A DNA stretch of 17,411 nt from Sulfurospirillum sp. UBA1314 (GTDB lineage Bacteria; Campylobacterota; Campylobacteria; Campylobacterales; Sulfurospirillaceae), in NCBI GenBank assembly GCA_002307095.1, contig DBTO01000021.1:27137-44547 (forward strand), written 5' to 3'. Shown in pieces: positions 6,601 through 13,378 of this stretch (positions are counted from its first letter, which is position 1; each line of letters opens with the position of its first letter). Position numbers and translations under genes: made by a program. The notes under the pieces are model-generated. The model saw nothing but the letters and a program-made list of their open reading frames with translations, ran no database searches and had not been told where the DNA came from.

Positions 6601-7203
6601 ATGATGAACGCATTTATCTCAGGTTTTAGTCTTGGTTTTTCTCTTATCCTTGCCATTGGGGCGCAGAATGCTTTTGTGTTGAAACAAGGCATTAAAAAAG
6701 AGCATGTGTTTGTGATCTGCTTTGTCTGCGCACTCTCTGATGCCATCTTAATTTTCGCTGGTGTTTCGGGGTTTGGTTATTTGGTCGAGCAGTTTCCCTC
6801 TTTGCAAACGGTTGCAAAGTATGGTGGTTTTGCCTTTTTATTTATCTATGGTTTGAAAAGTTTTTACTCGGCGTGGAGCATGTCGCATGAGCTGAGTCCG
6901 CTGGATCAACCGACTACTTCGCTTTTTAAAACGATTTTACTTGTGCTTGCCTTTACGTGGCTAAACCCGCATGTGTATCTTGATACGGTCATTTTACTCG
7001 GCTCCGTTTCAACTAAATTTGGTGAACTTGCTCCGCTGTTTGGGCTGGGTGCTATGACTTCATCGTTTGTGTTTTTCTTTTCACTCGGCTATGGAGCTAG
7101 GATTTTAACGCCGATTTTTCAAAAACCGATTTCATGGAAAATTTTGGAAGTGATGATTGGCATCGTGATGCTCTCTTTGGCGTTTATGCTGCTTGGATTG
7201 TAA
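6601..7203 (+). CDS. argO: LysE/ArgO-family basic amino acid exporter
   Basis: This 200-residue inner-membrane exporter is of the LysE superfamily; members expel arginine or lysine, and toxic analogues such as canavanine. Signatures are GAQNAFVLKQG (20-30), ALSDAILIFAGVSGFG (44-59) and TWLNPHVYLDT (119-129), the last almost identical to E. coli ArgO. Five or six hydrophobic helices fill the chain. Substrate preference between Lys and Arg cannot be read from sequence, so the symbol is provisional. Two adjacent ATG codons (6601, 6604) are possible starts; AAGAG just upstream fits the second slightly better. No LysG/ArgP-type regulator is adjacent. It converges with chemoreceptor 2 across a hairpin. 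Confidence 0.9.
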   Translation: MMNAFISGFSLGFSLILAIGAQNAFVLKQGIKKEHVFVICFVCALSDAILIFAGVSGFGYLVEQFPSLQTVAKYGGFAFLFIYGLKSFYSAWSMSHELSPLDQPTTSLFKTILLVLAFTWLNPHVYLDTVILLGSVSTKFGELAPLFGLGAMTSSFVFFFSLGYGARILTPIFQKPISWKILEVMIGIVMLSLAFMLLGL

Positions 7204-7208
7204 AAGAG

Positions 7209-7241
7209 GTGGAGGAGATAAAGCATGGACTTTATCTCCAC
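7209..7241. terminator. Hairpin between convergent argO and chemoreceptor 2
   Basis: GGAGATAAAG (7214-7223) pairs perfectly with CTTTATCTCC (7230-7239) around a 6-nt loop. Outer GTGGA/TCCAC pairing is possible with a bulge. It fills the 45-bp gap between two convergent stop codons, suggesting bidirectional termination, although U-runs are absent. Confidence 0.55.
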
Positions 7242-7248
7242 AATGCGG

Positions 7249-8862
7249 TTACGACTTAAATTGGTTCAACTTGCCATTAAGGTTTTCAGCCAATTTCGAG
7301 AGATGATCTGCCGCAGAGGCGATCTCTTCGACACTTCTGGCATTTTCACTGGTAAGTGAGTTGATATTAGTCACCATGGAGACAATTCTGTCGGTATCAC
7401 TGGCAATCCGAATAGAGTTTGCTGCACTGGTAGTGACGGAGACGACACTCTCTTGCATCACGGTTGTGGTTCCAAGAATGGTTGCTTCCACGCCTGTTGA
7501 GACATCGGACAAGCGTTGGATATTTTTGGCATTTCTACCCATCTGTTCGGATGAATCAACGATGGATTGGACGATGACATTAATCGTCGCATTGATCTCG
7601 GTGAGGGAATTTTGAGTACGTTCAGCTAGTTTTCGCACTTCATCCGCAACAACAGCAAATCCTCGCCCATGTTCCCCCGCTCTGGCTGCTTCAATGGCGG
7701 CATTGAGTGCTAAAAGGTTGGTTTGATCGGCAATATCAGAGATGACGGTTAAGATCTGTTTGACCTGTTCTGCATCGTGGCTCATCTGCTCTAGTTTTTG
7801 AGCCAGAGCGCTCTCCGCTTCACTGGCAAGCCCTACTTCGTTGCGAAGAGTGATGACTTCATTTTTAGCGTTATCGAGTTTTTGACCCGCTTCGGTGATG
7901 CTTAGTTTCATCTTCTCGGAAAGCGTCGCCGTCTCTTGCACGAACGTTTTGATCGTTGCGATCTCTTGGATGGTATTTTCTACGATGGTCGTACTTGTCT
8001 CTGCATTGCGTCCGATTTGCATACTCGTTGTACTGAGCTCATGCGAGACAGAGGCATTTTCAGTAGACGAGTTTTTAGCATCGACGATGGTTTGCTCTAA
8101 GGTTATAACCAACGCATTAAAGCTCTCGACGATATCTTTAAGCTCATTTTTCTTTTGGTATTGGATTCTAAAATTGAGGTTTTTATCATGCACAAAGCCT
8201 ACCATACTATCGCGAATAAGATGAACACCGTGGATAATATTGCGACGAATAAAAATGCTGACAAAAAGCGTCGTAATGGCTACTGTAACAGCGAGTACTA
8301 TCATAATTGTTGATGCAAAGTTTTTGTACGTCACCGCATGGTCTGCTTCACTGTTGGCAAGCGTGATATTGTAATTGATGTGCTCTTCCAACAACATTGA
8401 CAAAGCTGATAATTCCGTCTGTTTACTCATCAATAATACTTGTGCCTCTTTTTCTTTGTGTTCCCGTGATAGCTTAATGACCTGATCGGATAGTACAAAG
8501 TACATTTCGACATGCGCTTTATCTTTTGTCACAAATTCTCTATCTTTTTCATCAGAAATCATTGGCTCATATTTTTTAAAGTCACTTGTGAGTCTTTCTT
8601 TGATGTCACTAATCTTTTTTTCAACTGCTAGTTCCATCTCTTGATTATCACCAGCGCCAATATGCTGCCACATGTAAAGTCTTAAACGCAAAGCGTCGTT
8701 TAATAATTTATTGAGAAGCACAACACTTGGAAGCGAATTGACATTGCCATAATTGGTTTGATCGTATACTTTTTCCATGCTGGTATAACTAATGCCAAAA
8801 ACCGTAAAAATGCCCAAGATAGCGATACAAAGCATCACTATTAGCTGCTTTGAAATACTCAT
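7249..8862 (-). CDS. Methyl-accepting chemotaxis protein 2
   Basis: This transmembrane chemoreceptor has the same length (537 residues) as chemoreceptor 1. The first membrane helix (about 7-26) and second (about 183-204) flank a four-helix-bundle sensor domain; NKLLNDALRLRLYMWQ (51-66) resembles the first helix of 4HB_MCP domains. A HAMP segment (about 205-260) leads to the signalling coiled coil, whose tip (about 375-401) is nearly identical to that of chemoreceptor 1. It ends LNQFKS, with no receptor pentapeptide. AAGGAG 6 nt before the ATG supports the start. The two receptors share the cytoplasmic half but have unrelated sensor halves, suggesting duplication followed by sensor exchange. 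The ligand is unknown. Confidence 0.95.
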   Translation of the reverse strand: MSISKQLIVMLCIAILGIFTVFGISYTSMEKVYDQTNYGNVNSLPSVVLLNKLLNDALRLRLYMWQHIGAGDNQEMELAVEKKISDIKERLTSDFKKYEPMISDEKDREFVTKDKAHVEMYFVLSDQVIKLSREHKEKEAQVLLMSKQTELSALSMLLEEHINYNITLANSEADHAVTYKNFASTIMIVLAVTVAITTLFVSIFIRRNIIHGVHLIRDSMVGFVHDKNLNFRIQYQKKNELKDIVESFNALVITLEQTIVDAKNSSTENASVSHELSTTSMQIGRNAETSTTIVENTIQEIATIKTFVQETATLSEKMKLSITEAGQKLDNAKNEVITLRNEVGLASEAESALAQKLEQMSHDAEQVKQILTVISDIADQTNLLALNAAIEAARAGEHGRGFAVVADEVRKLAERTQNSLTEINATINVIVQSIVDSSEQMGRNAKNIQRLSDVSTGVEATILGTTTVMQESVVSVTTSAANSIRIASDTDRIVSMVTNINSLTSENARSVEEIASAADHLSKLAENLNGKLNQFKS

Positions 8863-8948
8863 TATAACTCCTTATTATTTCGTTGAGTGAATCATAGCGA
8901 GCGTATGTTGCAAATGCGTTATATTGTAAAGAAGTGTCAAAAATCATC

Positions 8949-8960
8949 TTTACATGTAAA
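8949..8960. repeat. TTTACATGTAAA palindrome, copy 5 (intergenic)
   Basis: This perfect 12-mer lies in the 211-bp divergent region between chemoreceptor 2 and the flavoprotein gene. It is 86 bp from the first start codon and 113 bp from the second. It is the only copy in a purely upstream-upstream setting. Confidence 0.92.
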
Positions 8961-8989
8961 ACAATACTTTGTAGAAATAGGCAATGAAT

Positions 8990-8998
8990 TGCTATAAA
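8990..8998 (+). promoter_or_regulatory. Candidate extended -10 for the flavoprotein gene
   Basis: TGCTATAAA matches an extended -10 element. It would give a leader of about 65-70 nt with no evident structure. Confidence 0.35.
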
Positions 8999-9073
8999 TT
9001 GTCTATCGGTTGCGAGGCACAATGCGTTACAATTAAACTATCAAGTACCCAAAAAATGAGGAGATGAAAGCAT

Positions 9074-9715
9074 ATGAACATAGTAGCGATCAATGGAAGT
9101 CCAAATAAAAATGGAAATACCGCACAGCTTATTGATACGATTGCACAGGAATTAGCCAAAGAGGGGATCACCACAGAGATCTTACACATCGGCAATAAAA
9201 CCATCCGAGGCTGTTTTGGCTGTGGTGCCTGTGCGAAAAACAAAGATGAACGCTGTGTCGCCAAAGATGATGTGTATGTCAATGAGTACATCCAAAAAAT
9301 GAAAGAAGCCGATGGCATCATACTTGGAACACCGGTGCATTGGGCGGGCATTGCAGGAACGATGAAGTCCTTTTTAGATCGTGTTTTTTACGTCTCTTCC
9401 GCCAATGGCAATCTTTTCCGTCACAAAGTGGGTGCAAGTATCGTAGCCGTTCGTCGCTCAGGCGGTGTGAGCACGTTTGATGCGATGAATCACTATCTGA
9501 CCTATGCCGAGATGATTATGCCAACAACAAACTATTGGAATGTCGCGCACGGAAGAGTTCAGGGGGAAGTACATGAAGATTTAGAAGGTATACAAATCGC
9601 TAGAGTTTTGGGTAAGAACATGGCATGGACACTCAAAATCATGCAAAATGAGAAAGCAAACAACATCGTAGCACCTCTTCAAGAAGCCAAAATTATGACC
9701 AATTTTGTGCGTTAA
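9074..9715 (+). CDS. Iron-sulfur flavoprotein / NADPH-dependent FMN reductase family
   Basis: This 213-residue cytosolic flavodoxin-fold protein has an FMN phosphate loop, GSPNKNGNTAQL (8-19), and a compact cysteine cluster, C47-x2-C50-x2-C53-x7-C61 (GCFGCGAC, then ERC). That spacing is the 4Fe-4S pattern of iron-sulfur flavoproteins first described in methanogenic archaea, which take part in electron transfer and detoxification of O2 or peroxide. GTPVHWAGIAGTMKSFLDR (90-108) is the typical active-site and dimer region. The physiological electron partner is unknown. GAGGAG lies 10 nt before the ATG. It stands alone, and its stop is followed 4 bp later by a TTTACATGTAAA palindrome. Confidence 0.9.
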   Translation: MNIVAINGSPNKNGNTAQLIDTIAQELAKEGITTEILHIGNKTIRGCFGCGACAKNKDERCVAKDDVYVNEYIQKMKEADGIILGTPVHWAGIAGTMKSFLDRVFYVSSANGNLFRHKVGASIVAVRRSGGVSTFDAMNHYLTYAEMIMPTTNYWNVAHGRVQGEVHEDLEGIQIARVLGKNMAWTLKIMQNEKANNIVAPLQEAKIMTNFVR

Positions 9716-9719
9716 TTCT

Positions 9720-9731
9720 TTTACATGTAAA
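9720..9731. repeat. TTTACATGTAAA palindrome, copy 6 (intergenic)
   Basis: This perfect 12-mer starts 5 bp after the flavoprotein stop codon. It also supplies the TAA that bounds the decayed reading frame downstream. Confidence 0.92.
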
Positions 9732-9925
9732 GCAAAACTGACTTACGCATCCCTCTAAAACGTTGTGAAAAGCGCGAACACCTGCTCATTTCCAAAGGAG
9801 AGCTTGGATCGCTCGCATGGCTTACAAATTCGATGGTGCAAAGGACTTTCACAAACCCACGTAAAGTCGTATAGAACGCCACTGCTTTAAAACTTACAAA
9901 AGAGTTACAGAAAGATTCTCTTTAA
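9731..9925 (+). pseudogene. Decayed reading frame, possible Crp/Fnr-family HTH remnant
   Basis: The 283-bp gap between the flavoprotein and the binding-protein operon holds a frame without a start codon. It is open for 47 codons (9731-9871), broken by TAG at 9872-9874, then open for 16 more codons to TAA at 9923-9925. It reads like a helix-turn-helix: EKREHLLISKGELGSLAW followed by LTNSMVQRTF. The pattern xSKxELaxxxxLTxxxVxRTx is characteristic of the C-terminal DNA-binding helices of Crp/Fnr proteins. The sensor domain is absent. This is by-eye recognition of a short segment and could be wrong, but the lack of a start, the internal stop and coding-like composition favour a gene remnant over ordinary spacer. 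Confidence 0.4.
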
Positions 9926-9971
9926 CTTGTTTCCTAAAGTATTATGTTAAAATGTGGCTAGGGACAACCTC

Positions 9972-9977
9972 TATAAT
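9972..9977 (+). promoter_or_regulatory. Candidate -10 box for the binding protein-cyclase operon
   Basis: TATAAT lies 22 bp before the first binding-protein start codon, so the leader would be about 15 nt. A TTAAAAT at 9948-9954 is an alternative -10 box. No -35 is evident. Confidence 0.42.
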
Positions 9978-9998
9978 TTATATGGTATTGGGAATTGA

Positions 9999-10859
9999 AT
10001 GTTATTGAAACTTGCTCTTTTTTGCCTTTTTCTTTTCACCACACTCAGTGCTAAAGAGTATACGTTTGCAACCTATCCTTCCAACACACCCTCTAAAATC
10101 ATACAAGCACTCACCCCTTTAATGGAGTATTTAAGTGCCCAAAGTGGCGATACCTTTAAACTGATTGTGACCAAAGATTACGACGAGCTGACAAAGCGTA
10201 TTGAAGAAAGAAGTGTTGATTTTGCTTGGGTCAATACGAAAAATTTTGTGCTCCTTAAAGAGAGAGTCCCCTCCCTTCGCTACCTTGTCACCTACATGGA
10301 ACACTCTAAAAATGGGCAGATTACTCCCTATTATCAAGCTTTTATTGTGGCGATGAAAGACGCCAATATTACCTCTTTAGAAGAAGCCAAAAACAAACAC
10401 TTCGCTTTTACGGATAAAGAGTCAACTTCGGGTTATGCCTATCCTATGATGATTTTTGAAGCGCATCACATCAACCCGTATACGTTTTTTCAGAAAGTCT
10501 TTTTCCTCAAGAAGCACGATAAAGTCATTGAAGCACTGATGAGCCATTCAATTGAGGTTGGAGCCGTGTCAGATGGCACCTACTACAACGCTTTGGAAAC
10601 ATACGGAGATCGCTTGACGATTCTGGCGACGTCTGAGCCCATTCCGCTTGACGCCATTGTTGCCTCTGCAAATATCTCACACCAAGAGAGCCAACGCATT
10701 GCCCATATTCTTGAAACTATTCCTTTAGATGCGCCCTCCAATAAAGCGTTTGAAGAACATCTCGGATGGGCAAGTGCTGGCTTTGTGAAAAAAGATGAGC
10801 ACTTCTACGATAGCTTCAAGAAAACCCTTAAAGTCCCTCTGTATGAAACTGTACAATAA
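9999..10859 (+). CDS. PhnD-like periplasmic substrate-binding protein 1
   Basis: This 286-residue type-II solute-binding protein belongs to the phosphate/phosphite/phosphonate (PhnD) family. A cleavable signal peptide (about 1-18, ending TTLSA) exports it. There is no lipobox, so it should be soluble in the periplasm. The mature chain starts YTFATYPSNTPS. It contains FKLIVTKDYDEL, VDFAWVNTKNF and the oxyanion-loop signature ESTSGYAYP (141-149), which in PhnD and PtxB homologues contacts the ligand's oxygens. It has no cysteine in the mature part, unlike arsenite-binding AioX. The 3' end overlaps the cyclase gene by 17 bp. No permease or ATPase gene is nearby, so a signalling role with the cyclase is more likely than uptake. 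The ribosome site is weak. Confidence 0.88.
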   Translation: MLLKLALFCLFLFTTLSAKEYTFATYPSNTPSKIIQALTPLMEYLSAQSGDTFKLIVTKDYDELTKRIEERSVDFAWVNTKNFVLLKERVPSLRYLVTYMEHSKNGQITPYYQAFIVAMKDANITSLEEAKNKHFAFTDKESTSGYAYPMMIFEAHHINPYTFFQKVFFLKKHDKVIEALMSHSIEVGAVSDGTYYNALETYGDRLTILATSEPIPLDAIVASANISHQESQRIAHILETIPLDAPSNKAFEEHLGWASAGFVKKDEHFYDSFKKTLKVPLYETVQ

Positions 10860-12315
10860 AATCCTCTTTCTCACGATCATGCAGCTTGCTGTCATTTTAC
10901 TGTTTGGAATTTACCAAATTCAATCCCTGTATTTGACCCAAAAAACAGCCTTTGATCAAAAAAATCTGATCCAATCGGAGATGATTCAAAAGCGCTTTGA
11001 AGACAAACTCGAATCGCTTCAAAAAACAGCACAAATTCTCATCAATTCCCAAGAGGTCATGACAGGTATTATCAGCAATGACACCGATATGCTTTATAAT
11101 TGGAGCAGACTTTTTCTCTCCTCTTCCACCGATAAAATCCATTTTGTTGATCTGCAAGGAACCATCATCAGCCGAGGTGAGTCAGAGTTTCATTTTGCCG
11201 ATGATGCCTCAAAGCGCTTTTATGTGCAGCAAGCCCTTCAAAATGACACGTTCATCGGTATCGATTTGGTCGATGGCGAGGAGTGTTTAGTCTACGCCAA
11301 ACGTGTTAAGCAGTACGGACAAAAGCCCATTGGGATCATCAGCGTTGCCCTTATTATCGATGATGCCTTGCTCGCCTCTTTGGTGCAAGGTACTACGATG
11401 AACATTACCTACCATTCGGAACATCAAACGCTCTCTACCACCAAAAACCAAGAACTCATCAACGCTTCATCGTTACATGTAATGCTCCAAGCAGGCAGCA
11501 TTAAAGAGGCAAGCTTTAACATTGGACTTACTTCTGAAGAAGAACTCACAGCCTTGAAAGAAGCGCGTACCAACTTTTTTGTGGGTATTGGACTTGCGCT
11601 CATCATACTCGTTCTTGCCCTTCATTTCACACTGCTAAAACATCTAAGAGAATATAAAGCACTTGCACAAGTATTGATCGACTTTTACGAAGACCGTTTG
11701 GGCATTAAAGACGTTATTGCCACGATTAGACAGGTAACCAAAGAGCGCACGACCCCTGAAGTCAAAAAAATTGCTGATGCACTATTCAATATGAGTCAAA
11801 AAGTCGCCGATACCCAAAATGCACTCGAACTTTTAAGCAGTACCGATCAACTCACCTCTCTTTCCAATCGACGCAAACTGGAAGAGTGTTTGGAGCAAAA
11901 ACTTAAAGAGAGTGAGCGAGGAAACCTCTTTTCGGTTGTGATGATCGACATTGACCGTTTTAAAACCATCAATGATACCTACGGTCATGAGATAGGCGAC
12001 CACGTTTTGATTCACACCGCGCGCCTGATGCGTGAATCCATCCGAACGAGCGATATGCTCGGGCGCTGGGGTGGCGAAGAGTTTTTACTCATTTTACCCC
12101 AAACAAGTCTTGAAGGAGCACTCGTTATCGCAGAACAGATGCGCTCAAAGATCTACCAATTTACCTTTGAACACTACCCACAGCGTGTCACGATGAGTTT
12201 AGGCGTTGCCACATACCACGTTGGCGACACACCCAACAGCATTTTAAGGCGTGCCGATAACGCACTGTACCGAGCAAAAAACAGCGGAAGGAACAGGGTG
12301 GATCATGAAGATTAA
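10843..12315 (+). CDS. Membrane diguanylate cyclase (periplasmic sensor + GGDEF)
   Basis: This 490-residue inner-membrane protein makes cyclic di-GMP. TM1 (about 7-24) and TM2 (about 245-264) enclose a periplasmic domain of about 220 residues. Its middle part (KIHFVDLQGTIISRG, FYVQQAL, CLVYAKRV, IGIISVAL) has the look of a CACHE/PAS-like sensor. A helical linker (about 265-330) precedes the GGDEF domain. The catalytic motif is GGEEF (410-414) with metal-binding MIDIDRFK (367-374). The inhibitory I-site RTSD (401-404) is intact, so product feedback is expected. I chose the ATG at 10843; an upstream ATG (10795) would lie deep inside the first binding-protein gene and add a non-membrane leader. 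It overlaps both neighbouring binding-protein genes (17 bp and 11 bp). One TTACATGTAA lies at 11473-11482. Confidence 0.92.
   Translation: MKLYNKILFLTIMQLAVILLFGIYQIQSLYLTQKTAFDQKNLIQSEMIQKRFEDKLESLQKTAQILINSQEVMTGIISNDTDMLYNWSRLFLSSSTDKIHFVDLQGTIISRGESEFHFADDASKRFYVQQALQNDTFIGIDLVDGEECLVYAKRVKQYGQKPIGIISVALIIDDALLASLVQGTTMNITYHSEHQTLSTTKNQELINASSLHVMLQAGSIKEASFNIGLTSEEELTALKEARTNFFVGIGLALIILVLALHFTLLKHLREYKALAQVLIDFYEDRLGIKDVIATIRQVTKERTTPEVKKIADALFNMSQKVADTQNALELLSSTDQLTSLSNRRKLEECLEQKLKESERGNLFSVVMIDIDRFKTINDTYGHEIGDHVLIHTARLMRESIRTSDMLGRWGGEEFLLILPQTSLEGALVIAEQMRSKIYQFTFEHYPQRVTMSLGVATYHVGDTPNSILRRADNALYRAKNSGRNRVDHED
11473..11482. repeat. TTACATGTAA palindrome, copy 7 (inside the cyclase gene)
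   Basis: This exact 10-mer is read as Leu-His-Val in the periplasmic sensor domain of the cyclase, flanked by G and T. Confidence 0.9.
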
Positions 12316-13126
12316 ACGATTTTTGAGCATACTGCTCTTGCTGAGTGTGGCACTGTTTGCCACTGAAAAACAAAAACTTGTTTTTGCGGTGAATCCTTAT
12401 AAAACCACTGCGGAGCTTCAAACAATTCACGCAGAACTGATTGATTATCTTGAAAAAGCGTTAGATAGAGAGATTGTTTTTGTGGTCTCTAAAGATTACA
12501 ATCATCTCATCACACTGATGGAGCAAGGCAGTGTTGACATCGCTTCTATCTCACCCAAACTGTTTGCCACATTGCGCCTTAAAGATCCTGCGATTCCCTA
12601 TCTTGCGAGTATTAAATTTATGGATGAACTGGGCAATGCGAGAAGTTCTTATCACAGTTTGATTGTGACACTAAGCGAAAGTTCTACTCAAACCCTTTCC
12701 GATTTGAGGGGTAAAAGTTTTGGATTTACCGATGTTGATTCAACCTCGGGGTATCTTTACCCTCGTTTTATGATGCACCAAAATGGTATTGATCCTGCAA
12801 AAGAGCTCGGTAAAATTTATATGCTCAAAAAACATCCAAAAATCATTCAAGCCTTATTGGAAAAATCAATCGATGCAGGGGCTATGTACGATGGAGTTTA
12901 CCATGCCCTTTCCAAAGAAGAGCAAGACAAAATTCGCATTCTTGCCACGTCCGAAGAGATACCTTATGATGCGATGATTGCGTCAAAGCAGATGGATAAA
13001 GCCTTAGTACTCAAGATCAAAGAGCTTCTTTTTGCATTTCACTCAACCCAATCAACCCCCTCTAGCATTGCTGGATTTGGAGACAAACCGCTTTTTCTCT
13101 ACGATCGTCTTCGCGATTTGGAGTAG
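12305..13126 (+). CDS. PhnD-like periplasmic substrate-binding protein 2
   Basis: This 273-residue PhnD-family binding protein is a paralogue of the first gene of this operon. Its signal peptide (about 1-19, ending ALFA) has no lipobox. Shared landmarks are the F-A start strand (LVFAVNPYKT), VVSKDYNHL, GSVDIASISPK, FTDVDSTSGYLYP (141-153), MLKKHPKIIQALL and ILATSEEIPYDAMIAS. Over the C-terminal half about 40% of positions match protein 1 by eye. Like protein 1 it lacks a mature cysteine. The ATG at 12305 overlaps the cyclase end by 11 bp and has AGGG 6 nt upstream; an ATG at 12251 would place non-signal sequence before the signal peptide and is rejected. Two binding proteins around one cyclase suggest two ligands, or competition for one sensor domain. 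Confidence 0.88.
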   Translation: MKIKRFLSILLLLSVALFATEKQKLVFAVNPYKTTAELQTIHAELIDYLEKALDREIVFVVSKDYNHLITLMEQGSVDIASISPKLFATLRLKDPAIPYLASIKFMDELGNARSSYHSLIVTLSESSTQTLSDLRGKSFGFTDVDSTSGYLYPRFMMHQNGIDPAKELGKIYMLKKHPKIIQALLEKSIDAGAMYDGVYHALSKEEQDKIRILATSEEIPYDAMIASKQMDKALVLKIKELLFAFHSTQSTPSSIAGFGDKPLFLYDRLRDLE

Positions 13127-13134
13127 TGAAATCT

Positions 13135-13146
13135 TTTACATGTAAA
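13135..13146. repeat. TTTACATGTAAA palindrome, copy 8 (intergenic)
   Basis: This perfect 12-mer lies in the 21-bp gap between the convergent binding protein 2 and ywbE genes. It is 1 bp past the ywbE stop and 8 bp past the other stop. No other terminator-like structure exists here. Confidence 0.93.
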
Positions 13147-13147
13147 C

Positions 13148-13345
13148 TTAGAGTATGATCTCTTTTACGCGCCCGACTTCGCCGCTTTCAAGGCGTACTT
13201 TGATGCCATGCGGATGGTTAGCGGAGTTGGTCAAAATGTCTTTGACCACGCCTTCAGTGAGCTTGCCACTGCATTGATCTTCTTTTAAAACAATTTGTAC
13301 TTTCACGCCTTTTTGAATGTTACTACGAATCTGTCCTGCACTCAT
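13148..13345 (-). CDS. ywbE: YwbE family protein (DUF2196)
   Basis: This 65-residue protein belongs to a widespread, functionally uncharacterised family. The whole chain matches the family pattern: RSNIQKGVKVQIVLKEDQ, SGKLTEGVVKDILTNSANHPHGIKV and a final GxVGRVKEI. It is predicted to be a small all-beta (KOW/SH3-like) fold, which hints at nucleic-acid or ribosome association, but that is inference. AAAGGAC lies 6 nt before the ATG. It follows recQ after 33 bp and is probably the last gene of the minus-strand run. It is bracketed by two TTTACATGTAAA copies 230 bp apart. Confidence 0.9.
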   Translation of the reverse strand: MSAGQIRSNIQKGVKVQIVLKEDQCSGKLTEGVVKDILTNSANHPHGIKVRLESGEVGRVKEIIL

Positions 13346-13364
13346 TTTTTGTCCTTTTATTTAG

Positions 13365-13376
13365 TTTACATGTAAA
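13365..13376. repeat. TTTACATGTAAA palindrome, copy 9 (intergenic)
   Basis: This perfect 12-mer lies 2 bp after the recQ stop and 19 bp before the ywbE start, occupying over a third of that gap. Confidence 0.93.
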
Positions 13377-13378
13377 AA

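Noticed and set aside
9899..9923. AAAGAG/CTCTTT hairpin before the cyclase operon
   Set aside because: A 6-bp AT-rich stem with a long loop and no U-tract, lying inside the decayed reading frame; not convincing as a terminator.
10795..10842. Upstream in-frame start for the cyclase
   Set aside because: It would add 16 polar residues before the first membrane helix and overlap the binding-protein gene by 65 bp; the ATG at 10843 fits the membrane topology.
12251..12304. Upstream in-frame start for binding protein 2
   Set aside because: It would bury the signal peptide 18 residues inside the protein; the ATG at 12305 has a ribosome site and begins directly with a standard signal peptide.
9999..13126. 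Reading the binding proteins as arsenite sensors of the AioX type
   Set aside because: Neither mature protein contains a cysteine, and AioX depends on a ligand cysteine; no sensor kinase or arsenic gene is adjacent.
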